DNA from: Paralvinella palmiformis | Lineage: Eukaryota; Annelida; Polychaeta; Terebellida; Alvinellidae | Reading direction: 5' to 3' | Assembly: GCA_025642065.1 (NCBI GenBank) | Contig: JAODUP010000045.1 | Location: forward strand, 717,001-781,000 | DNA length: 64,000 nt | Part shown: piece after piece, positions 24,545-39,696 of the stretch | How positions within the stretch are numbered: position 1 is the first letter of the stretch | Layout of the letters: every line of letters starts with the position of its first letter | The notes under the pieces: model-generated | What the model was told of the DNA's origin: nothing | Seen by the model: only the letters and a program-made list of their open reading frames with translations | Databases searched by the model: none | Translations under genes and position numbers: made by a program

Positions 24545-25983
24545 GCCCCCAAAACATTGTTTGAACCATCCATTTTTGTAAATCTTGGATCAGCTTTTTA
24601 CAATAAGGTATATAAATTAAAAACTCAATATTGGTCACCTGTCGTGTCGGAAATCGTTTCGGTCATGGGCTGTGTAAAATATATTTATTTTATTTACAAA
24701 ATTGAATAATATTTGGTAGATAAGAACATAAAGATTATCAGTCATATGTGTAGAATTTACAAATAATGAAGGATAGTACTTTTTATTTAAAGAAGTGTTT
24801 CAAAATTTTTATAAATTAAAAAAAATTATTACACAAGTTGTGACGGCGTTGGGGTAAGAGGTTGATAAGTATGGAGGTTCCGTCTTCCACCATTTCCATG
24901 TGCAATTGTTTGTTTGTGTTATTTTGTTTTGACTATTTTTATTGGTATTATATTGTTCACCTTGAAATCAAATCATTCATTTTTATATTAACCACACATT
25001 CTGCTATGTGGAGCCTCAAAGAAATGATTACAATGGACATGTTAGGAGTTTCCCATATCAACTAAAATAACATCTCTGATACTGTCACCATTCAATAATG
25101 ATCACATTTATTCATGTTTGTGTGATTTAAATTGTATTCACGATTGCAATCATGATTACTTTACACTGTAATTGCAATCATAATTGATTACATTCAGTAT
25201 TAATGTAATAATGTTGTTGTATATATTAATTATGGTACGACATTACAACATCATGATGTGTATATGCCTATTAATTATACAGTTGCAGATTAATATTTCA
25301 TTCCTCAGACTAAATTAATGACATACTCCTGATGTTGTGCCTTGCTGGCGTAAATTCAAGTCATTCATGCAATCAGTGCACTGTCGTCCTCTCATGCCTC
25401 ATAATCATAACCACTGTAGTAATCATAATAATTCATTAGCAAAATGGCAGTCTCTGCATGCAAGAAGGAGTGATTGTTCAAAATTATTTCTTCAATAACT
25501 ATACATACTAAGTAACCATATTATTTAACCCCAAAGTTGATATTGTAACGTCAATTAATGTATGTTGGGCATGATGTCCATTTACACTGTACATATTATG
25601 TTGTAAACAAACTTTACAAAGCACAGTCATTAGATTGTTCATGAGGAGGAAGTTTTTTATTTCATCCATGTTTGAACACTGGAATCGTAACAAAATTGTT
25701 AAAAGAAAATAAATTTTTCTCTTGGGAGATATTTCACTTATGATTACACCAAGCTATAAATTGAATCCATCCATATTGGCCTCTTCCAGATCTTGATTTA
25801 AGGCTTGTTTGAGGTCAGTAAGTTCATTCCAGATCTTGTGCTATCTCCAAACCTGTAGTCTGCCTCAGTCTAAGTTGCTTCAGTTGAGATCAGAACCAGA
25901 TGAGGTTCACTGTCAGTGAGTGTACATTAAATTTTACTTGGACGTACTAGTTTCAGAATGATTTTGGTATCTGAAGTCCCATC
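23656..25983. other. spacer without recognised genes
   Basis: AT-rich, with (AT)n at about 24513-24541. GATTACA/TGTAATC-rich words recur (for example at 23835-23890 and 25085-25200), but I see no larger repeat unit and no coding signal. Confidence 0.4.
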
Positions 25984-26140
25984 CTGCTTTGGGTGTTTGA
26001 ATCCCAGCGTGGGCATATCTGAAGGTTGTTTCATCTTTGACTTTGCTTCATTACATTTGGAGGTCGCTTGGCCCATTTAGCCTACCTTGTGCACAAACGT
26101 GGCCATAAAACACCAATCATCGTCATCATCAACCCACCCT
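25984..26140 (+). repeat. SINE family C copy
   Basis: The body reads GAAGGTTGTTTCATCTTTGA, GGAGGTCGCTTGGCCCATTT, AGCCTACCTTGTGCACAAAC, GTGGCCATAAAACACCAATC and then CATC repeats. A B-box-like GTTTGAATCCC is just visible at the left. Confidence 0.8.
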
Positions 26141-26696
26141 GCTCTGGATCTTTTATGTGAAAACTAACTTATTGGTCGATTTGTGTACATGCATCTGTCC
26201 AACTCCAAGTCTAGATCTACTGCTAATCTAAAACATTAATTCCATATCCTGTATATACAGCTGACTGTCTGTTTATGAGTGACCCCCCCCTCCCATTACC
26301 TGCTTGTAAGTTATTCTGGAGCTAGGCCACACACATGCTTCTTGATTGTGGCATCAGTAAATGCCATTTTCAGTAATGGACAGTGAGTTACATAATAGTT
26401 CTAAAATCTTTTTTATTTGTGAAACATTAAAGATTATCCAGTTTGTCAATTAACAATTCTTTACAGCAGTAGCATTCATGCTCCATTTTCTGTTTGACGC
26501 ATTCATTACATCAATATCACCCATCAGTGGACAATTTTGCTAGCCGAACATAGATGTTAAGAATAATTTCACCCCCATCCAAACTAAACTCAGTACCATT
26601 GTCACCTTTATTCATATTTGTGTAGTCTGCTTTGTATATTTGATTAATATCCCCTTTATCCATACATTCTTATCATTTGATGTCATGATGTTCAAA

Positions 26697-26812
26697 TGAA
26701 GGTTGTTTCATCTTTGACTTCGCTTCATTATCTTTGGAGGTCGCTCGGCCCATTTAACCTACCATATGCACAAAAGTGGCCATAAAACACCAACTATAAA
26801 TCAATCAGTCAT
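26697..26812 (+). repeat. SINE family C copy, 5'-truncated
   Basis: Same body as the copy at 25984 in the same orientation, starting at GAAGGTTGTTTCATCTTTGA. It shows CTCGGCCCATTTAACCTACC and GTGGCCATAAAACACCAACT. Confidence 0.8.
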
Positions 26813-27250
26813 GATGTTCAACCCAATTTTTTTAAATGTAGAAAAAGACTCTCAGCTGATATTTCAGAACAGATTTAGCACTGGCTAAGTCTGGCTCATA
26901 TGTTAGGAGACAGCTTTCAGGATCACCAGAATCAACTTCCTGGCAGCCATACACAGAGCCAAGGAGATCAATTGGTTCAACATTTTTGCAGTTACTCTAG
27001 ACTATGAAGGCATTTTAATGACACAAAAATGACATAATAAGAATATTTTATCATAGGATAAACATTTAATAATTTTAGGGAGTACTGGAGGTACCCTTTA
27101 AGTCATAACAATAACATTAGAAATACTGGAAAATAGATTGATTGTGCATGCACACAGACATTCTCACACACATGCACAGTGTGTTTTCTTACTCAAAATC
27201 TACTTTTTATGTCATTTCAGATTGATGTGATGTATAGATTATAACCAACA

Positions 27251-30200
27251 ATGGCAGCCATTCAAGTGATGTACAGTCTATATTTTTCTGTCATTATACT
27301 TTGTGTTACTCACTGTACAAACTCAGTCCAGAATATGAACATCCTAATGAAGCCTCCCAAACCAGAATGTCGACTTGAAGTGAACAGATGTGAGCTGTTA
27401 AACTCAACAGTTTGTCTTGGTGCCACACTGCCATACAGATTATCATCTTATGTTTTGGCCAGTGATTCGGAGAGTGAAGCACAGATTTTAGACAAACTTG
27501 GCCTCTGGGCTGGTCTCAGAAATGTACCAAAATGTTGGGAAGTCATACAGCCATTTTTGTGTGGCGTGTATATGCCCAGGTAATGTATTATTAATTAAGC
27601 CATTTAACAAAATAGAAGTTTAAAATTAACAGTATGTTGTTTCTTGTTTGGGTTGACAATCTGACTTTACATTTGCAAGTTGTGTTAATCAACAGGCTTG
27701 ATATTGTTAAAGGTTTAGCCTTTTTCTAATTTGTCCATTTAAGTCGATTTATTTGTATTTGATTCTTTACTAAAATGTTAAATAAGGAGTCATTTCTGTT
27801 CATTTATTTGTTAGCGGCAAATGGACTAGTGTTGATTTTTAGTTTCTGGAGTTATTTGATGATTGTTACCAGTCTTGTTTTTATCACATGCAGGTGTTTA
27901 TTTGTATATCTTTGTTGTATGTGAGCTGTGCAACTTTCTGAATTGTATCATCTTCTGTTAGGCATTGATTAAGAGGAGACAAACATGGTATTAACCTTTA
28001 TAGTTTGAAATATTTACATATTTCAGGTGTTACAATGAGGATAATATATCTTACATAGCTCTGCCTGGTATTGAACTTTGTGAACAGACTCGTAAGCCAT
28101 GTAAAGTAGTGGAGACCTACTCGGGTTGGCCAGATTTTCTACAGTGTAATAACACCAACTTTGCATCAGGCTGTAGTGTTGGGGTATGTATATTATGATT
28201 TGTTTATTGGTGTTTTTATTTTTCATTGTATTCTGAATTTTGCATTAAACCTCTGCTTAATCAATTTTAGTACTGGTAGGTTTTGCAATGCTTTGAAAAA
28301 TGTAGTTTAGGAGATTACATACCAGTGTTACCAAGAAAGACTGTTGGGTGTTTCATCCTTCAATTAAAAGCTCTGGCTTCATCATCTCTTTCCCTAAAAT
28401 TTCAGTGTTTAGGCTAAAAAACTCCTACATTATCAATTTATTTATTACTGAAGCATTAACAAAATGCATTATATTGATAGAGTTTAGATATTGTAACTTG
28501 GTTGTGAATATGTTATAATTAAGCAAATTAACTTATTGCAGAGAGTTACTGTTTTTGCATTTTATTGTAGAATCCAGTTGTCTCGCTCAAATACAACACA
28601 ACAGGTACGTGTGAGCGACCACTGGTAAAGACCTCTAACCCTAAGAGTTGGTACCAAGATGTTGATGGTTGTGGCATACAGTGTGAAAATCCACTGTTTA
28701 CTGAAGATGAACATAGGGAAGTTCACATCTTTATAGCTGTGTTTGGTTCACTCTGCATGGCTTGTACACTATTTACTGTGGTAAGTTGTGCGTGTGTGTG
28801 TGTGGGGTGGGGGGGGGGGGTGCATGTGATATGCCATTTATTTGTACACACGTCAATGAAAATAACTTATTTTCAAATTTAGCTCCTGCAAAAATTGTAC
28901 TGTTATTAATGAGAAGTATATAGATGCATGTTAGTGCACAGATAACGGAGTGGGAGGAGAATTGCGCTGTAAATCTCCAGGTTGCCAGTTTGAATCCGAT
29001 TAACACCTTTGTTTATGGGATCCTTCCCCTGAGGTTGACCCTCACCCATATGTCCCAGGTGTGACCAGCGCTGAAGCTAAACAAAGTAGCCACTGGCCTT
29101 ACCAAATTCATGTGAACTACATTGTAGCTGCTGTGTCTCACTCTACATTTACACTACACCTTATACATTTAGAAGCATATAATTACAACTACAGATATCA
29201 TTCTGTGATTATTTTGAGTTTCTTTAATGATAAAATATATCAAAAATAGTTTATATTACGTCTATTATTTATGTGTTTATTAATAATATTGTTTACGATA
29301 TTGATGTTTATCATTTGTATATAATTCTTAGGATGTCAGGTAAGTGTGATGTAATTAAGATATCTATTAGGTCCCGCACACAATTTTGTATATTTATCAC
29401 CCTTAAGACTCCTGTGAATCACTTTAATACTACTTTTACTACTATTTCTGACTTTGTATCATTTGGCAGATTTTGCCATTTTTTTTATAACTTGATCAGT
29501 TTGTATATAAGGGTGGGTGTTAAAAGTTATTTCATTAACTTGTCAATTTTCTTGTAATATCAAAATGTATTCACTTGTCATGTGGTCAATATCAGATACA
29601 GTTTACATTTGTTTTTGTGCAGAGGAACTACTGTTTAAATATTAATTTTTTAGTATGTTATTTTTGTAGCACTACATCTAACTGTGTTATTCTGGTTGTT
29701 TTATTAACATGTTTTAAATTCTTTTTATTGATGTGATTTATGCACTTTCTCTTCGCTCACTTGATATGGGCATGTACGGTCGAACTTCATAATCAAATCC
29801 GTGAAGAGTAGCTCTGTGATCTTCATATCTATCATTAAGGCCATACACATAGGCAATATTATAGCACACATACCCAGAGAAAGACTGGATGTTTATCAGG
29901 TAGCTTAGAGAGGTCATTATTAATGTGGTGACTTGACTGAAACTAAAGGAACAAATCCTTAGGTCTGTTATAAATACTTGTTAAGGGGACAGTTCACCCT
30001 CAGGTAATATTTCTTAAATATATAATGCTTAGAACAGTAACCAAAAATTCAACAATAATAATCAAGAAATATACCTGATATCATAGATATTGGGAAATAA
30101 TCCAAATTACTGGAGGGCCGTCATTATGGCTGTACCGGATGCCAGATTCGAAGGCGGGAAGGAGAAAATTCAAGTGCTCTGACATCACCTGGGCCTGGAG

Positions 30201-32185
30201 TACACAGAGTTCACATAGACACCAGTTAGTGTTGTCAGTTCTCCTCGTGCTTTCTTTGATGATTCTGCTTTTCTTGAACCAATTGGAATCATCTTCATCT
30301 TGTAACTGTCTGTTTTTATGACATAAAATTTAACTGATCAGCCACAACTTACAAAAGAGTCACTTCAAAAGATCTAACACAGTGTTTAGATATAGTATAA
30401 CATGAACACTTTATTAGTTGGCAAACAGCAACATTTTGGTTGCATGTTTTTGCTTAGATAGTTCATTGATGGTACAAGCATTCTTTTTCTTGGCCTGTGA
30501 TTTGCACACCTTCAGTCTTGATCAATTGCATTTCATGTTTCTTTCGGGATTGGGAGCTTTTGCCAGCCACCGAGGTCTTCTGTGAAATCATACCCTGCAT
30601 GTCTTAAAGGACATTTTACAAACTCTACTTGATTTAATAAATACGATGGTTTGGCCTCCACAAAATACCCTTACATTTAATTATATTTTTGGTGGTAATA
30701 TGGATTTTCCAGTCTAACATATCAAAACAGCATGTGACCTTCCAAGGATTTTTATTTTATTTTGGAAGATAGCTGTTGAAAAATGGTGTTGTTGTGATAC
30801 AGTTAATACTGTTACAATAAAACACGAAACATGCCAGCATGTACCATATGACACGTAATTTTCAAATATTTTCTGGTAATACCCCCATACCTTATGTGAA
30901 CATTGCTGTAGGGCATATGCAGATTTAGTTTGTGGTTATCTTTACAGTTTCCTTTATTCTATCACATAATGTAAAATGTTTTTTAAAGAAACATGTACAT
31001 TTGCCCTCATTTCATTACACGACTTGGGTCTAATTCATTTCCACTAAATATGGTTCCAAGGTTTTAATTTAGCGTTTGTCTTTAAGGCTAAATAAGTCAT
31101 TAGTGTTGATTCATGGAATAAATCAGTGAAATTAGCCATTTCCTAACTTATTGTGCTGGTTTTGGGTGGTTTGCTGTGATTTGTTATGGTGTAAAGTCCA
31201 TTGATGACATGCACGTACAAGTGAACGTTAAAGACCTTTTAACTGATAAGTGGATGACACTTTTGTATGTTTATTTCATAATACAAAAAAAAACAACAAC
31301 AATAATGGATTGTAGCTTACATAGGCTCAACAGCGCGTACTGCACATTGGTAACTCATATATTCTCATAAAAACAAGCCATATCATGTCTTGCTGTCATC
31401 AGAGTTGGAACCTGCCATTTGATTAAACAGGCATTTAATTTTAATAGCAAATATGTGTTCTGATATTATTTTGATCAGAAATCAGAACATGATGGTTTGT
31501 GTAGCCTGGTAATACAACTACTTTGCTGTTAGTTTTACTGGCTCACTTTGATTTTTCTGCACAACATCAGTTATTGTGGAATGATGAAGCATTCAAGCTT
31601 TCAAGCCACACATTGCCATTTAGCTATGCAATGTTTTAATTTAAATTTGACTGAAGTACACAAATTTCTTCATAACCAACAAAAATATATTAAACATTAC
31701 CATGCTTTTGTCACTCCACTGTTTGAGCTTTCTTCTTCTTGTAGTAGAGTATGTAAATCATTTTAATTGATACTTTTAACAAAATTGATGACACATTTAA
31801 TGCATTATTATTATATAATCAAAACAGTGCAATGAGTACAATATTCACTTCATCGATTTTCAGATATATGTAAATAATTTCTTTATTATGCAGTATTCAT
31901 TTGTGATAAATATTTTATTTAAATGGACCAATCTCTGTCATTTAAATGTTTTAAATATTGCTATTTTGTTGCTACTTTTGTGCAAATGGTAGACTAAAGC
32001 AACATCCAAAGGTAATCAGGGAAACTGAAGGATAAAACCCCTTTGATATTGCTGGACTCGGATTTGATCCTAGGTGCTATAGATATATGGCCAACTGAGC
32101 TACCAGTTAGGCTAGGGAGAGGCCACTATTATTTAAGAAAATTAGAATGTTATATATGTCTTTTGTAATATTTCAGTTGTTAGTA

Positions 32186-32227
<42 letters not shown>

Positions 32228-32920
32228 GTGTGTGTGTGTGTGTGTGTGTGTATTTATTGCATAACTTGTGTACAGTGTTCAGTGAAATGACAGTGCTGTT
32301 AAGCAGTAACTGTATAGAGTAGTTAACTGATATCTGTAAATGGCAACTGTTTTTATTTAGCTAACATTTTTGTGTGTAGTAGATCACTAGATCAGTAGAT
32401 GTAGTATTGTTAGAAGCTTATAACTCCTGAAATCACTGTAAAAATAATTCTGAAAACAATTCATCTACCACTTTATGATGTTTAATCACTAGTCAACCTG
32501 ATTGTAATTCAGTGTTCGAGATAATACCCGAGAAAACTACTATGTCTCACATTTAGTGTAAATTTCTTAGTTGTTGTATTCCTTTCAAGGTCAAAGCATT
32601 GAAAAGAATACAACAACTTAGAAATCTACACTAAATGCATTTCTAGGCATTAACTGTAATGTGTAAAGGAAAATATTTTTGTAAACTATTACAATGAAGT
32701 CACACCAGGAGATATTATAGTTTTGTGACTATATTAATATGAAAATAGTTTTTACATTTGAGCAGTATATAGACTCTGCTATGATAAACAACTAATAACC
32801 ACAAGAGTTTGGTGTTAAATATAATAAACAGACTAACCTTTTCCTTCAAAGTCATAATACAGACTAAGTTTGTAGAAAAGAGATTTAATTCTTATAAAGC
32901 TACCCATAGCCTTCTAATAC

Positions 32921-32959
<39 letters not shown>

Positions 32960-35900
32960 TGGTAATAAATATTTGTTTTGTGCTTAAACTTTTAGAAGAT
33001 CCATCTTTCTAGTTAACAAGAAGCTGAGACACTAAGCATTAATGAAATATTTAATTGAGTTGCTTCCCTTCCTAAATAACAGGTTTATTCTTACCTGAAT
33101 GGATCATGCAATATTTGTGATATACTTAAATCCTATTACTTTATTAGTCCTTTACTTGTAGTAATAATATTTTTCTAATGTGTTAAATCTTTTATTTCAG
33201 CTGAGTTTCATCATTGACTGGAAGAATGCTAGCAGATATCCTGCCCTTATCTTGTTCTTCATTAATGCCTGTTTCTTTGTGGGCAGTGTTGGCTGGATGG
33301 CTCAATTTATCCCAGGTGCTCGCACTGATATTGTCTGTCGTGCTGATGGCACAATGAGAACAGCCGAACCACAAATAGGGTGAGCTATTCCCATTATATT
33401 TATTTGGTAAGATTTGAATTTTGACTAAATGATAAAACCCGGTTGGTATGAAACAGATCATTTATGAAGTTCAGTTACAGTTTTATGAAGTTTTTTAAAT
33501 TTTCATAAACACTATTTCGTATTATTTAATTTCAAAGTACCATCTCAACTACCATATATAAGTCAATGGCCCATTTAGCCTACCTTGTGCACAAAAGTGG
33601 TTGTAAAACATCAATCATCATCATCAATCATCATATATAAGTCGGGTTAGTATTAATTTGTTTTATTGAATAATCTTCTTACAAAATATGACAACAATGA
33701 GAAGTTTGGGATGCACAGTGTTTACAAGAAAACCTTTTTGGCTCATCTCTGTATATAAACACCATCTAAAACAGGTAATTTTACAGTTCGGCCCTGTGAT
33801 AACACAGTCAGGTATACCACAGAAGTGTATATAATGTAAAAGATGTTTACTCCTGATTATTCAAATTGAAATATAAAATTTTTGATTAATTGTTATAGTG
33901 ATTTTGCTGGAAACATTTCCAAGTTATAGGCTCTGCCATTCCCCAAAAACTCAAGGAAACTTTTAGCACTTTTTATTCGCCAGAACTCAAATCATTGCCA
34001 GTGGTCACCAATTAGCCAGTGTGCCAAATAGTCAGTCTAATCCAGAGAAGTCAACATTTAATTGGAGATTAATTGCATATCAGAACAAGCACATGTTCTT
34101 GCGGTTGGTTTCATCTGTTCTTGTGGCTGTCGATAACCCAATAATGGCTCCACCCACAAACTAATTCCAATTACTTATATCTCATTTCACAGCTATTATT
34201 TGTGTTTTATAAATTGCATGTAGAGAACATGTTTCCATATCAAAAATGCTATGTTTCCATCATTATCATATCAAACTTTGATTGCTATACTGAAGGCACA
34301 ACAAACACAATGATAAATCTCAAGCACGAAGATACCACAATGAAAATCTTACTCCTTTAAAGAGAAATTGGAGCTGATCAACCAGAGTGCAAGGTGAATC
34401 ACATGCCAGAGTATTCAGTGAACATGGAGTGCCAGAAGTGACTATTCATGGGTGGCAGAGTCTGACACAGGAATAAAGGTCCATTTACTGACCAATATAG
34501 TTGCTGTATCTAAATGGAATTTCCAGGATATGAATTCTTTTGATTCAGCATTTAGTTAGGGCAAATGGTGGCATCAGCATTTGCATATTGTCACAGTTCT
34601 TCATTCTAATTGAAATAAAATGTCATCTACACAAAAACGCAACAAATTATCATTTGACTTCCCTAAATTATGTGATGTTATGATTGTTCTCAAATTGGGA
34701 AGATATATTATGCAAATGCCCAGCAAAAGGTCATATTAAGACACACCCCTCTACCACTAAGTCTACGTCCTATGGACCACATACACCATGTTATAGCAGA
34801 GCCAGAATGTGTACACGTATTTGGAAGAACTGTTTAAAGTGGACAACAATTGTTTTTAAGTTGGCATGTTTTTATTTATACGTGTTCTGTTCAGGACTCT
34901 TCTCAGAGTCTTGAAGCATATCACATGCTATGCTTCAGTTTTAAATACTATGCTTTGTCTAATGTTAGAATTCTTAAGCATGAGCTGTGCGTCTTATTAA
35001 ACTGTTTAAACTACGTCAGATGATTGAACTAGCAGGAAAAGTAACAAGAAGAATCTGAGGTATACTCTTTGAAAAGACAGCATATGAGCTCACACAATTT
35101 TTTATGTTAGATTTAATACTGTTACAGTCATCACCCGCAAGATGTATACCATGTGTATACGATATGGTGTATGATATTCAAACATTTTCTTTTTTTGTAT
35201 CTTGGAGAGAAAACCATGTGTTTGAAATGTGAATTTTGCAGGCAGTTTTGTAGTAAATGTGATCTTCTAAAATTTGGTAATATTTTAAATGTTATCAAAT
35301 GTGTGAATCATTAAGATATAATTACAATTATGCTGTTAATAAATTTACAGTTGCGCATATTTAACTGTTCATGTACAGTTAATTGTACAATTACAAACCA
35401 ATATTTTATAATAAGTAGTACAAGCTTAAAAGCTGCGCTCACCTCAGACTGTAAAGCTTGCTTGTGAGTAAACATCATAGTGCAAGCCATAGTCCCAACC
35501 AATGTCATATTCACCACCATTTAACATTCTTTTGTCACAATTTTTGCAAACACATAGACAAGCAAAGAAATACACAGACGTTCATGTGTATGTTCATTAA
35601 AAAGAAATTTTACTGAGAAGTGTAAGAATTCAAATAACACAGGAGAACACCAGTTAGCCACCATAAAGTACTGCCACCTGGTGAATGTTTTTATTGTTGC
35701 AAAAAAACACACACACTTGCTTTTATTTATATAGATTTTTATTATTCCCATGGGTTTGTTTTTTATTATTTATTCATATATACTTCATTAGTTCATTTGT
35801 AATTTTTTTATTCACACTTGTTTGCTCAGTAGAATATGAATCAGAAATACAATTTAATGATGTGATTTTCTTTGTCTGAATGTAATAATTTGAATCAAAC

Positions 35901-36436
35901 AAATTGATCTTAAAATTTCTGTAAATCATAACTATACCTGATCAAAATTTCGGGACTTGGGGTTTTCTGTCATATTTCAAATAACCTATTTTTCTCTGCC
36001 AATTACTTTTTAGTTCTGGTGAGACATCATCGTGTACAGTGGTGTTTATCCTTGTCTATTACTTCATGATTGCTGGCATCACATGGTTTGTTATCCTCGC
36101 TTATGCATGGCATCTGATATTCAAGTCATTAGACTATCCCAGAGATGCCATTGAAGGCAAACGAGGACACTTCCATCTGGTTGCATGGAGTTTCCCATTG
36201 GTTCTTACCATTGTGTGTCTAGCACTGTCCCAGGTAAGTACATAGCTCTGCCACTTGTATGCTTATGAAGCATGGTACACCATGTATCATGAATATTTAA
36301 ATAGTGGACTACAATGTGAGAGTACTTTGGTTTGAGTGCAACAAGTACATACTCACATTTTGTGTGTTTAGTGGTTGATTTAGTTTTAAATGAATACCTG
36401 GTTAAAAACTGGATCAGTCTCTCTCTCTCCCCCCCC

Positions 36437-36484
<48 letters not shown>

Positions 36485-37122
36485 ATGCTTGAAGATGTCT
36501 AATCTGAATTATAAACCTTTGGTTTCTTATGACATTAGATTGTTTCTATTAACTAACTGTCACTGTGTTTGTCAATGTATTTTACTACTATCTAAGTGCT
36601 TTTTATATCTACCTATAGTATAAGATAATCAGCTACCACGTTAAGTATCATAAGTAAATGAATATTATTGATATTTAACATTTCTGATCTACATGCCTTG
36701 GTCATAAAGGTATTATACAAGCTTATATTGTTAGCTTCTGGATATTAATAGGATGCTCCACCAGCACAATTTATAGAATGCTATTTTGCTGACTATGGGT
36801 CATGGATCAAATCTGTGTCTAGGGGATGTTTCATTTGATCATTTCATTTCTCTAGGGAGTCATTCCTGGGCCTGTATAGTAGAGGTGATAATAACTAAGA
36901 TTAAAGAATCCACTCACTCACTTCTATTTATTAATATATTTTTTTAGGTAGATGGCGACTCTGTTAGTGGAATATGTTTTGTTGGTTATCTGAATCATAC
37001 ATACAGAGGCTTCTTTGTATTACTACCAGTTGGTATTGTCCTTTTTGTTGGCTCTGGATTCTTGATCTCAGGTTTGTCTCGGATAAACTCCTTATGTAGA
37101 TTAGTAGAGACATTATGTCCAT

Positions 37123-37182
<60 letters not shown>

Positions 37183-37318
37183 CAACAGGTCATTCTGATG
37201 GCACACTGATTAGAGCACTGTGCTGCAAACCTCTAGTTGGTGAGTTCAAATCCAACACATACACGCCAAATACACGAATCAGGACCAAAGCTAAATAACT
37301 CAAATGAAATGAAATCAG

Positions 37319-37361
<43 letters not shown>

Positions 37362-38617
37362 CTAATAAATTGATCATGGAAGCCATTCTTTCAATATTTA
37401 TTAAAAAAGTTGGAACACCACGTAAAGATGCATATATTTATTTATCACACTGTTTTGTCTGTTCTTTTGAGCAAAGCAGGAGTGAACTTACTTAAATGAA
37501 TAGCTTCTGGGAATAATCAACTTTTGTTCCCATGCAGTTATATATGACCCATTAGCTAGTGTATAATCCAGATAAAATTATACACTTTTTCATGTAGCCA
37601 TATAGTATAACTAATATCTTGGACTCTTGATATTAAGTGCATGAAAGATTGTATTTTTTTGTATGATTTATTTTTCCTGATAACCAATAAACTAGCACTA
37701 GGATAATATAGTAATCAGTAATGGATTAATATTTTTACTATTGAGAATTTTAAAAATCTGCAACAGAAAGGTTTAATTTATTGCTTCCAGTTAGACTCAG
37801 AATCCCGTCTATAGTTTTTGAATAATTTTTTGGGGCAGGCACTGAAATTGCTCAAAGAAAAGGAGTTAAACAAATTTAAGTTTATTTAAACTAAAACTAG
37901 GGAGCCTTCACACACACACATACACACACACAGACATAGAAAGTTGAATTTCTGCATTTAACAAGATCTTAAATTTATTTCTTTAAATTTACATAAACAT
38001 TACACAGTAATGCAGAGATAAACAAATAAAACTGTGCATCATAGCTTTGAACACACCACATTTCTGTATTCAGTATTAATTAAATAAAATAAGATCAGTA
38101 ATGGTTGCAAAAGTTAACTATTTAAATAATTTACACCTTCGTTATTTTCTAACCTTTCTAAGGTCTGGTGACTTTAGTCAAGATGAAGATGGTTACACCA
38201 GGTCTGATCAGTGATAGGGCATCTGCTAAAATAAGAGAAACTATTATCAGATTGGGTGAGTTTTTTTTGTATTATGTCATGCTTTCCTTTTTTTATGTAA
38301 GTCCTTTTTTTTGGTTTTGTTCCTCAAGGTTTAACTTTTTAAGTCAAGTCTATAAAATGTATTTATTTATTAAGTTCATATGTAATTGTTTTAGTTAATT
38401 GATATTATTGAGATATAGCCCTCTCATTGTTTTATGATCCATTAGGTATATTTACCTCATTTGCTGTGATATTTGTCATGGTGACCTTCTTTGTACATGC
38501 CTACATCTTTACAAATGAACCGCTCTGGAAGAAAAGTTTTGAGGATTACATAATGTGAGTTTCATGTATATGGATATTGACACACACACACACACAGGCG
38601 CACACACACGCACACAC

Positions 38618-38654
<37 letters not shown>

Positions 38655-38968
38655 AGTGTAGAATTAAATCATCTCCTTGTTTCCAAATAAAGTGTTTCAC
38701 TGTTCTTAGATCCATGTTTGGATCAAGTAACTGAAAGAAACAAGATATAAAGTTAACTTGGATGTGATTAAAATTTTTTTCCTGTTTTTTCTTAGACCAA
38801 CAACAAAAAAGAAACAAAAAAAACACACACACACACACACACACAATAGTGTAGAATTAAATCATCTCCTTGTTTCCAAATAAAGTGTTTCACTGTTCTT
38901 AGATCCATGTTTGGATCAAGTAACTGAAAGAAACAAGATATAAAGTTAACTTAGATTTAAATCTATTT

Positions 38969-39003
<35 letters not shown>

Positions 39004-39652
39004 TCCACTTTTGAATTAAGATCTGCGGAGATGACTGTTTTTGTTTTATATACCAGATGCGAAGCTAATGTTACTATTGCCAAGTCACTGACAAATCGTA
39101 CAACTTCATGTAAGATGGCAAGTCGCCCTAATCTCGTTGCCACAGAGATCCACATCTTCGCTTATTTTGGTGCTGGCATAGCTATGAGCTCTTGGGCTTG
39201 GAATAAAGCAACACTAGAGACCTGGAGAAGATTCTTGCGTAAAAAGTAAAGTTTCCATCATATCTTATAGTAATTGTTTGGCGCTGATTTCACTTACACG
39301 TAACAACATATTTCATATTATCTGTGATTTTTCTAATTACAGTTTTTAGCTTTATGTAATTGCACAGAAACATTTCTATTTCTGTCATATTTAGTGAAGA
39401 CCGATGTATAATTAATGACCTATTTCTAATTATTTCTATTTATTAACTAAAGATTCCTGAACAAAGAGGATGAGAAGCCACCAGTTCGACTTCGTAAACA
39501 TGAAGTAATTGCTCGAGCTTTCAGTAAACGTCATGATATGAACGACGGCAGGATATCATTGAGTTTTTATAGTACACATGATGACCCTATAGGTAATATA
39601 CAACAAACCTGTAAATAAATAATTATACCTATGATGTAAAGTCATATTTGTG

Positions 39653-39696
<44 letters not shown>

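Noticed and set aside
34684..34914. 76-residue frame in SMO intron 4
   Set aside because: No similarity that I recognise, no acceptor or donor fitting the SMO phases, and composition like the surrounding intron.
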